From: DALYLB01 sp033763135
Lineage (GTDB): Bacteria; Acidobacteriota; Blastocatellia; RBC074
Assembly (NCBI GenBank): GCA_033763135.1
Contig: JANRKY010000219.1
Coordinates: forward strand, 1-64,000
DNA length: 64,000 nucleotides
Direction of reading: 5' to 3'
Shown: one piece after another, positions 57,432 to 64,000 of the stretch
Layout of the letters: the number at the start of each line of letters is the position of its first letter
Numbering within the stretch: position 1 is the stretch's first letter
Notes under the pieces: generated by a model
The model's database searches: none
The model's input: only the letters and a program-made list of their open reading frames with translations
Told to the model about the DNA's origin: nothing
Made by a program: the position numbers and the translations under genes

Positions 57432-58568
57432 TTAAGGCCTCACCAGAAGGACAGTCGATCCCGTTCCCTCTCGCGTGATCTCGAATTTTTGCGCGTACTT
57501 CCCCATCTGAATGGAATGCGTCACCTTCTTGACGTAATACAACCCGTCGTAACTGAATCCCACGCCTCGCAACCCCACCAGGCCACGCGCCTGCAACACG
57601 CTGCCGTAACTCGCCGCGTTCAGTTCGCCCGTGACCTTGACCACATCCATTGAGGCATCCGCCTGCGCCTGCGCGCGGGCCTGCGCCTCGCTCGACTCCT
57701 GGCCGGACTCCGACTGTGGCAATTCACGCCGCAACACCGCGGGGTTCGTCAGCGGTGAATTGATCGCCAGCGGAATCCGGGTGAAGGAAAAACTCCGAAC
57801 CGGCTGCTCCTGGTTGGTCGTCCGATCCTGGACCCGCCCCTCCACGGTCGCCGCCTGTGTCGCATCATGTTCGAAACTGATGGACTGCACGTTCGTCGCC
57901 GGCCCCATGTCGACCGTCAACGCCGGCTGCGGAATCCCTCCGCGAACCGGCGGCCCCCAATACGCGGTATTCGCCCCCACCACCGGCCCGGGAACGACAT
58001 AAAAAACATATCCGTGCCGCGCCGCCATTTCCTGCAGATACCGCAGGTCCGTGGCGCGCTGCTGCGGAACCTGATCCAGCGGCGTTCGGATCTGAAGCGT
58101 GACCGGAGGAATCACCTTGGGAATCAGGCCGTACTGCGCGTACTGCCCGATGATCTTCATCGCAATGACGTTGTCGGGCTGCGCCGGATGCGTCTCCGCC
58201 TTCTCTTCGAGATCCATCTTCACGCTCACGTCCTCGCCGGTCAGCGTCAGCGTCGCCGGCTCATTTCCCGCCGCCGGCTTCAACTGCTGATTCGTGATGA
58301 TTCCATCCATCAGCACTGCGGGCATCGCGCTGAACGTCGTCACCAGAATCACGCGATTCCCCGTTCGAAACTGCGGATTGAGAAACATCGGAAAATCCAG
58401 GAACGCGCGAGCGCTCCGCGGCGCCTTGAAGACGATCTGAAATCCAGAGCGCTCCGAATCGCTGTGCACGACTTCGATGCTTTCCAGCCATTCCAGCATC
58501 GGCGGCGGGACTGGCATCGGAACCGTCGGCCCGATCAGTACTGTGACGTGCAATCCGAGAAGACTCAT
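57432..58568 (-). CDS. Phage late control D / VgrG N-terminal-like spike hub protein
   Basis: This 378-aa protein matches gpD-like hub proteins: an N-terminal barrel (EWLESIEVVHSDSERSGFQIVFKA; NRVILVTTFSAMPAVLMDGIITNQQL), TLTGEDVSVKMDLEEK, and a second barrel (TDLRYLQEMAARHGYVFYVVPG). The late region has YYVKKVTHSIQMGKYAQKFEITREG, standard for the family. It forms the trimeric hub between inner tube and gpV spike. Separate hub and spike genes are typical of eCIS and phage rather than of type VI systems. Confidence 0.9.
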   Translation of the reverse strand: MSLLGLHVTVLIGPTVPMPVPPPMLEWLESIEVVHSDSERSGFQIVFKAPRSARAFLDFPMFLNPQFRTGNRVILVTTFSAMPAVLMDGIITNQQLKPAAGNEPATLTLTGEDVSVKMDLEEKAETHPAQPDNVIAMKIIGQYAQYGLIPKVIPPVTLQIRTPLDQVPQQRATDLRYLQEMAARHGYVFYVVPGPVVGANTAYWGPPVRGGIPQPALTVDMGPATNVQSISFEHDATQAATVEGRVQDRTTNQEQPVRSFSFTRIPLAINSPLTNPAVLRRELPQSESGQESSEAQARAQAQADASMDVVKVTGELNAASYGSVLQARGLVGLRGVGFSYDGLYYVKKVTHSIQMGKYAQKFEITREGTGSTVLLVRP

Positions 58569-58588
58569 GACATCCCATTCTCAATCGG

Positions 58589-58879
58589 TTACGGCTGCGG
58601 CACGGGAACCCGTAATTTTCTGCCCAGCGGATCCAGCAAATCGAAGGGATTCATCCCGTTGCTCGCATCGCAGACCCGCCAGAACTGCAGCGGATCGCCG
58701 ATCGTGCGGTTCGCGATCAGATCCAGCCGGTCTCCCTGCGTCACGGTCGCTTCCACCAGAAGCTGGAGCGAATGCGGATCGGGAAGAAACCGCCGGCGTT
58801 TATGGATGATCTCGCGCCCATCGGCATCCGTGTACCGCGCGTCCTCGATTGCGTAATATCGACTGGTGAAATCGAACAC
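58589..58879 (-). CDS. LysM-like baseplate protein (tail X/gp53 type)
   Basis: This 96-aa protein has FDFTSRYYAIEDARYTDADGREIIHKRRRFLP and a LysM-like end (EATVTQGDRLDLIANRTIGDPLQFWRVCDASNGMNPFDLLDPLGRKLRVP). In contractile systems such LysM proteins join tube and baseplate parts and do not need to bind murein. The start codon is GTG at 58879, with AGGAGG just upstream. It lies between the tube adaptor and hub genes, the conserved order in eCIS clusters. Confidence 0.85.
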   Translation of the reverse strand: MFDFTSRYYAIEDARYTDADGREIIHKRRRFLPDPHSLQLLVEATVTQGDRLDLIANRTIGDPLQFWRVCDASNGMNPFDLLDPLGRKLRVPVPQP

Positions 58880-58891
58880 ATCGCCTCCTGT

Positions 58892-59545
58892 TTAAAGCAG
58901 CCCCATCCCGGCCGGCAACACGCCATTCAAACCGCCGCTTGCGCCCTCGGCGCCGAGTCTCTCCTTGTCCCGCTGATGCTTCATAAAGATCGACCACGCG
59001 GGATGCGTGAAACTGACGTCCGAGTAACTCAGCACCCGCAATCCCAGCGAGATCTTGGCGCGCAGCGGATTCAAATCCGGCCGGAACTCATCCTCGGTGA
59101 CGCTGAATTCCGTCACCCGCACGGGCAGAATCCGATGCCCTCCCCAGACAAACAGCGTCAACGGCGCCGACGGCGGAATGATCTCGATTGTCCCCGCCGC
59201 CATCAGCCCATTGTTCAGGGCAACCAGATCGCTCTTTGGATAGATCAGCAACTCCAGGGCCGCCAGCGACTTCAACACCCCGGTCTCCTCGCCGATCACA
59301 TCTCCACTCACCGCGTGATCCGCCGCGTCCAGTTCGATCTCCAGCTTGATCGTCTCCGTCGGCGCCCCCTTCAACCGCGGCGGATCCCCCGTCTTCCCCT
59401 CGTTCTCCTGAAACTGCGCCTCCAGCGACCGCGTCAGCGTCGCCGGGTTGTACTGAAACGCGATCACCCGCGGAAGCGGATTGAGCGGATCGATCGTGAT
59501 GAGGGCGCCTTTGAGTAGTTTTGTTGCTGTAGATAGGGTAGCCAT
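58892..59545 (-). CDS. Contractile injection system tube adaptor (CIS tube domain)
   Basis: This 217-aa protein matches the CIS tube domain family: ALITIDPLNPLPRVIAFQYNPATLTRSLEAQF, PTETIKLEIELDAAD, LTLFVWGGHRILPVRVTEFSVTEDEFRPDLNPLRAKISLGLRVLSYSD. In related systems it has a LysM domain at the C-terminus; here LysM is a separate gene directly downstream. It links the inner tube to the hub. It follows the giant protein by 17 bp. Confidence 0.9.
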   Translation of the reverse strand: MATLSTATKLLKGALITIDPLNPLPRVIAFQYNPATLTRSLEAQFQENEGKTGDPPRLKGAPTETIKLEIELDAADHAVSGDVIGEETGVLKSLAALELLIYPKSDLVALNNGLMAAGTIEIIPPSAPLTLFVWGGHRILPVRVTEFSVTEDEFRPDLNPLRAKISLGLRVLSYSDVSFTHPAWSIFMKHQRDKERLGAEGASGGLNGVLPAGMGLL

Positions 59546-59562
59546 GCCTTATCCTTCACCTT

Positions 59563-62500
59563 TCAGGAGTATTTCGACTTCAATCGCTCCATGTCTTGCA
59601 TAACTCTCTCTTTCGGCTTTTCACCTGCCAACGCGTGCAAAGGTCGTGGCTCCGTCCTTGAATTAAAATACTCCTGGAACAACGTCGAATCGATATTTCC
59701 GTCCCAAAGCGTGCTCGCAGCGTAATTCTCCACGGAGGAAATGAGATCGGACGGATTGCTGACATTCTTGAATAAGCCCCGAAGGCCATCGTGCCAGCTC
59801 TGCTGCCCTTTGATTTGCTGTGTAACATCATCCGCGTGTTGCCCATCGCGTACCTTTGCGTAGACGGCCCCAATATGACCTTGCAAGACTTTGTATGTGC
59901 GCCCGCTGGTATCTCCCCTGCCCAGTCCATTCACGGTTTGCGCGTATCTCTCTGGAGAAAAAATGATTGCACGGGTTGGAGATCGAAATTCGTGAAATAG
60001 CCGAACCCATACAGGTCCAGTCGCCATCCGCTCTGCTGAATCTAACTGGGATGCCGTCTCAACAACCTCCAGCATGTAGTTGGTGGGAATCCACTCATGC
60101 ATGCCTCCGGGAGCCTCTCCGTTGCCGAATTCATGTTGCCCGCTCAACTCTCTGGAGATTCCTGCGGCACGAAACTTCTCCTTGAGAAAATCCTTATTCG
60201 TGGGCGTTGCCCAAAGTAGCCGTAACACCGACATATTCACCTGTTCAACAGTCTCCCCGCTTGCCATGGCCAACAAAAATCCAACGATCGTTTTCTTCGT
60301 CACGGCGTTCTTCAGATTTTCATCTATGTCGGAAGAGAGGCTCGCGTTAACAGCCTGTTTCAATTTTTCCTTGATATCTAGATTCTTGTTTAATGCTCTA
60401 TGCTTCAGAGCCTCCAAGGCTTCGCTGAAAGGTGAGCCCGTCCCGCGATGTATTTTCGAGACGATCTGCCTGCCGATGAATTGATCAACATCCTGGGCGG
60501 GCCGAGTCGCTAAGGGTAATTCCTCAAGGATTTTTTCAATTTCACGACGCATGGCCCGGCCAAAGAAATACCCCTTATCCAATGGAGCGTCGAGAAATTG
60601 CTGGATATACGGCTTGACGTGTTCTTCAAATTTCGGTGAAGGGGGCAGCGTAACTTGGCGGAGCTTGTTATAAATATCTTTTTGCGCTTCCGGATCGGCC
60701 TCATTCAAGCCGGGAATCGCCCCTGCAGCTTCAAGCGCGGCGGAAGCGGCCGGAAGATCAAAAATATCAAACAACTCCTGAAGAATGTCGACAAGTTGGC
60801 GTTCTTTCCCTTCGACCTGAGCTTTTTGTTCCGGACGTATTGCCCCACTAACACTGGCATTTTCAGCAGCAATCTCGGCTGCAGAGTTCTGGCCTCTGAG
60901 CTCATTAAGAAGCCGCTCGGCATTCACTCGCTTGCTTTCATCAATCGACTCTAATCTGCGGTGTAAATTGTTATAAAGGCCGTTAATGGAAAGAGGATTA
61001 CTTGCGACCATGATCGTCGCATCAGCCCCCTGCATCGAGATGAAAAGATTATGATCGTGCCCTCCGGCATGAAAAGGGATGGGCTCCCATTGTGAGTGCG
61101 TCGAACCAGCCTGAGAGCCTTGTTGGTCTTGGCTGCCGCCACCGCGAAACATCCGCACGACGCGTTCAATCAGTTTATCAATGGCGCTCCAGACAGCGTT
61201 CTGCACGGACTGCAGAATCCCGCGCACGCGTTCGCCGACGTCACCCAATCCCAGAATCCGCGCCAGGAGATCGATGGCCAGGGGCAATAATCCCGCGAGA
61301 ACGCCCTCGACCTTTGTGGCCGCGGGCTCGATAACGCCGCGGGCGATGTCGCTGACGGCGTTGACGACGGATTGGACGACGGCGAAGATCCGCGCGAGTT
61401 GATCGCGCAGGAAGGTATAGAGATTATAGAGCGTGAGAACGAGGTTCAGGATCGCGCCGACCGGATTGAACATCGTGGCGAGGCGGGTGATGGCGGCCAT
61501 AATGATGCGCTCGACCAGAAAGGTCTTGATCTGATCGAGAACCATGTCGCGGAGGCTGGCGAGGTCTTCCTGAATGCGTTCCCAGAGGGCGCTCCAGCCG
61601 CCCTGGATCAGGGTTTGAACATAGCCCGCGACGAATTCGAGAACCTGTACGCCGCGTTCGCCGATCAGACGCGCGAGACGGTGGCGGATATTGTCCCAAG
61701 TGAGGCCGAGGATCTGCTGGACGATGCTGAGCACGCCCATCAGATCGAACCGTTCGGGCAAGGTGATGCCCGCGCCGCCGAGCTGCCCGGTCAGCCAGCC
61801 GATGATGCCGGTCTGCAAGTGCTGAAGGAAGTTCTGGCCGAACTTCTGAAACCCGCCGGAGACGGCGTCGAGCACATGCCCGAGAAAGGCGCCGGGATCG
61901 TCAATGATCGTTTGCAGCGAATCCTGCGCTCGGCCGATGAGTTCGTACAGCGCCGCGGGGTCCAGTCCCAGCGCTCGCATGATGGCTTCGAAGAGCTGCC
62001 GGGCGAGCGCGCCCCAATCGCCCGTAACGGCGGCCTGCAGAACGGCGAGCGCCGCGTTCACGGCGCTCTGATAAAGATTGATGAGGCCATTGATGCCGGC
62101 GCGGAGTCCCTCGACAAGAGCCGTGACGCCGCGGCGCAAACTGTCGGCAATTCCCTCGACTGCCCGCTGAGCCAGGGTCACGGCCCGGTCGATGAATCGG
62201 GTCAGCGCGGCGGCGAGACGCGGGAAGATGGTCCCAAGCAGGCCCTGGACCAGGCCCTTGAGAAACTCGCCGAAGAGGCCGATGGCGCGGGTGATGAACT
62301 GGGTGGCGGCGTTGATCAGGCCGATGGCGAAGTTCTTGGCCACGTCCAGCACGGCGTTCACGGCGCGGCGGACGGCGTCGAAAATCGCGCCGATTGCGCT
62401 CACCAGGGCATTGAAGGCATCCCGGATGAAATTGACGGCGCGGTCCCACCAGCTTTGATTCTCGGATTCGCGCTGCGCCGTGGCACGGCGATCTTCGGCC

Positions 62501-64000
62501 TGTTTCTCGCCATCACGAACTTCGCGTTGGGCATCGGTCTCGGCCTGCTGATATCGGGTATCGATACGCTGGCGATCGTCGGCGACGCGCGTATCAATGC
62601 TCTGCCGGTCATGATCGCGCCGGGTGTCGGCCTGGGTTTCGACCTGACGAACCTGTTGCTGCTGCTGATCGAGCGTGCTCTGGCGTTCGGTCTGAATCTG
62701 GGTGCGCGCCTGAGTCACCTGGTCGCGTTGATCCTGATCGGCCTGCCGGATCAGATCATTGTTCTCCTGCTGCGCGCGATCAACCTCGGCCTGATGCTGC
62801 TCGTCGCGCTGAGTGGTGGCTTCCTGCATCTGCGTTTGCGCCTCACCGACATTGGCGCGCATCTGTTCGCCGGCGCTTTCATCGAAAGCGGCATGAACTT
62901 CGGGGGGTAGATTCGCCGAGAGAAATTGCTGCGCGCCATCGGGCGTTTGAACGGGCTCCACAGTGGGAGGCGTGAGCGCTTCGATGCGATGCGACTCGTC
63001 GAGCGAGACGGGCTGTACGCGCTCGGGGCCGGGCCCATGGAGCACCGCCTGCTGCGCCCCGGTCAGTGCCTGATTCGATTGTGCGCGGCCCTCCTGCGTC
63101 TGATTTTGCAGACGCTGCGGATCGGCCTCGCCTTCGAGCGGAACGGCAGGGCGAGGCCCCGGGGAAGTGGCGATTCCGGGATCGCTCGTCCGCACGCTGT
63201 GCAACGCGGCATTGACCTCTTCGGCGTTACCCTGCTCGGCAGCGCCTGGCGTGATTAAACGGTTTACGACGCCGTCATTGGCGGTGAATCGCGCGGCCGG
63301 TTGCGTCGGCGGCAATTCTATGATGGGCGCGGGCGCGGGACGCACCGGCTCGATCTCCACGGCGGGCGCGGGAGGAGCTTCGACCTGCACGAGGCCGGCC
63401 TGCGGTTCCGCCTCGTTTGAGAGCTCCGCGCGGACTTCAGGTGTGTTCTCCTGCAGGGTTTGCGTTTCCTGTCCGACGGCTTCATTCATCCGGGACCCGA
63501 TTTGACCGATTGCCTGAGCCTTGAGCGAGGGCGGCGCCTCGGCAAACGCATTCATGACGTCGGCCGTGGTTCCGGCGGCTTCCAGCGCGGCGCGCGAATC
63601 GGCCAACTGTTGATCATGCGCTGCGAGTTGCGCCGGCGACACCCCGGATTCAGGCTGCGCGGGCGATTCGAGCTGAGCCTGGGCCTCTGGTGTTTGCTCT
63701 CCGCCTCCGGCAAGAGCCGACTCGCCATGCTGAGATCGCTCGGCAGACTGGGGCTCGGAAGTCGGGGTCTGCGGCTCGGCAGCTCGCGTGGGCTCTTGGG
63801 CTGGCGCCGCTTGTCCCGGATGCGCATTTTCGCTTGTGGGCGTGGCAGGTTGCCCGGGCGCGTTGGTCGAGCGCAGGGCCAGCGCGTTTTGCGCAACGGA
63901 AGTCTGCACGGCAAGAGGTTGAACATTGTCGACCGTCCCATTGAGCCGAGCCCGCCGTTCGACCTGCTGCGCCAACAGCTCCGCTTCGTTTTCCGAAGCG
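59563..64000 (-). CDS. Giant eCIS-associated protein, 5' end beyond the window
   Basis: The visible part is about 1,478 residues and has no start codon inside the window: the frame is open to the last base, and the TTG at 63973-63975 is internal. The first ~350 residues are Gln/Pro/Glu-rich. About 362-505 (62890-62460) is a coiled coil rich in Gln-Asp-Arg. About 509-942 (62450-61150) is a run of amphipathic and hydrophobic helices, including FLVERIIMAAITRLATMFNPVGAILNLVLTLYNLYTFLRDQ, typical of DUF4157-linked eCIS proteins. From about 950 (61100-59563) the base composition becomes clearly AT-richer and the protein changes to a globular domain with GGMHEWIPTNYMLEVVETA. A DUF4157 domain, if present, lies outside. 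I read it as a cargo or tape-like protein with a replaceable C-terminal effector domain. Confidence 0.8.
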   Translation of the reverse strand, partial: ASENEAELLAQQVERRARLNGTVDNVQPLAVQTSVAQNALALRSTNAPGQPATPTSENAHPGQAAPAQEPTRAAEPQTPTSEPQSAERSQHGESALAGGGEQTPEAQAQLESPAQPESGVSPAQLAAHDQQLADSRAALEAAGTTADVMNAFAEAPPSLKAQAIGQIGSRMNEAVGQETQTLQENTPEVRAELSNEAEPQAGLVQVEAPPAPAVEIEPVRPAPAPIIELPPTQPAARFTANDGVVNRLITPGAAEQGNAEEVNAALHSVRTSDPGIATSPGPRPAVPLEGEADPQRLQNQTQEGRAQSNQALTGAQQAVLHGPGPERVQPVSLDESHRIEALTPPTVEPVQTPDGAQQFLSANLPPEVHAAFDESAGEQMRANVGEAQTQMQEATTQRDEQHQAEVDRAQQENNDLIRQADQDQRDQVTQARTQIQTERQSTLDQQQQQVRQVETQADTRRDHDRQSIDTRVADDRQRIDTRYQQAETDAQREVRDGEKQAEDRRATAQRESENQSWWDRAVNFIRDAFNALVSAIGAIFDAVRRAVNAVLDVAKNFAIGLINAATQFITRAIGLFGEFLKGLVQGLLGTIFPRLAAALTRFIDRAVTLAQRAVEGIADSLRRGVTALVEGLRAGINGLINLYQSAVNAALAVLQAAVTGDWGALARQLFEAIMRALGLDPAALYELIGRAQDSLQTIIDDPGAFLGHVLDAVSGGFQKFGQNFLQHLQTGIIGWLTGQLGGAGITLPERFDLMGVLSIVQQILGLTWDNIRHRLARLIGERGVQVLEFVAGYVQTLIQGGWSALWERIQEDLASLRDMVLDQIKTFLVERIIMAAITRLATMFNPVGAILNLVLTLYNLYTFLRDQLARIFAVVQSVVNAVSDIARGVIEPAATKVEGVLAGLLPLAIDLLARILGLGDVGERVRGILQSVQNAVWSAIDKLIERVVRMFRGGGSQDQQGSQAGSTHSQWEPIPFHAGGHDHNLFISMQGADATIMVASNPLSINGLYNNLHRRLESIDESKRVNAERLLNELRGQNSAAEIAAENASVSGAIRPEQKAQVEGKERQLVDILQELFDIFDLPAASAALEAAGAIPGLNEADPEAQKDIYNKLRQVTLPPSPKFEEHVKPYIQQFLDAPLDKGYFFGRAMRREIEKILEELPLATRPAQDVDQFIGRQIVSKIHRGTGSPFSEALEALKHRALNKNLDIKEKLKQAVNASLSSDIDENLKNAVTKKTIVGFLLAMASGETVEQVNMSVLRLLWATPTNKDFLKEKFRAAGISRELSGQHEFGNGEAPGGMHEWIPTNYMLEVVETASQLDSAERMATGPVWVRLFHEFRSPTRAIIFSPERYAQTVNGLGRGDTSGRTYKVLQGHIGAVYAKVRDGQHADDVTQQIKGQQSWHDGLRGLFKNVSNPSDLISSVENYAASTLWDGNIDSTLFQEYFNSRTEPRPLHALAGEKPKERVMQDMERLKSKYS

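Noticed and set aside
46740..64000. Type VI secretion system or complete prophage
   Set aside because: Hub, spike, LysM and tube adaptor are separate genes as in eCIS. No TssB/C/K/L/M/ClpV, capsid, terminase or lysis gene is seen in the window.

Overview
The window comes from a GC-rich bacterium, most likely an Acidobacteriota member (Blastocatellia/Solibacteres-like). Two large secreted proteins carry the C-terminal domain known as TIGR03437, which is typical of Solibacter and relatives. The supporting genes fit the same phylum: FGE-tailed Ser/Thr kinase, GHL10 glycosidase, S46 and M28 peptidases, ROCO protein and cytochrome c/copper monooxygenase. No plasmid, phage integrase or insertion sequence is visible. 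Apart from the last quarter, the window looks like ordinary chromosome.

Layout. (1) 0-3.2 kb: the tail of a membrane protein, an ECF sigma factor with a zinc-finger/FecR anti-sigma, an exported protein and a SnoaL-like protein. (2) 3.3-8.0 kb: a MacAB-type ABC export system made of two FtsX permeases, a fusion protein and an ATPase, behind a good sigma-70 promoter. (3) 8.1-10.3 kb: a broken GHL10/TIGR03437 gene. (4) 10.3-13.9 kb: a small oxidative operon (GMC oxidoreductase, membrane protein, hydrolase, SDR). (5) 14.2-21 kb: DUF2062, a haem-c/copper monooxygenase, a 967-aa ROCO protein and a YdcF protein. (6) 21.05-22.9 kb: almost gene-free, with two possible very small genes. (7) 22.9-38.2 kb: argH, an exported protein, a kinase, both types of phosphoglycerate mutase, a GT9 transferase, an S46 peptidase, a second ECF sigma/anti-sigma pair, an SDR and an M28 peptidase. 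(8) 38.3-46.3 kb, minus strand: the translation operon thrS-infC-rpmI-rplT-pheS-X-pheT-zapB-zapA, with an unknown gene X between pheS and pheT. (9) tRNA-Val(GAC) with its own promoter. (10) 46.7-64 kb, minus strand: the baseplate half of an extracellular contractile injection system (eCIS). It runs from a giant eCIS-associated protein, cut by the window end, through tube adaptor, LysM protein, spike, PAAR tip, gp25 and two baseplate J-type proteins to two distal tail proteins. Sheath, inner tube and AAA ATPase genes are not in the window and would have to lie beyond 64 kb.

The most interesting points are these. The eCIS giant protein has a compositionally distinct C-terminal third, which suggests a swapped effector tip. 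Gene X splits pheS from pheT. infC appears to start at ATC. The gpmI next to gpmA has lost a metal-binding Asp. Finally, many intergenic spaces hold near-perfect inverted repeats whose arms are built from short tandem words. Each locus uses a different word but the architecture is the same, and three of them sit at successive junctions of the translation operon.
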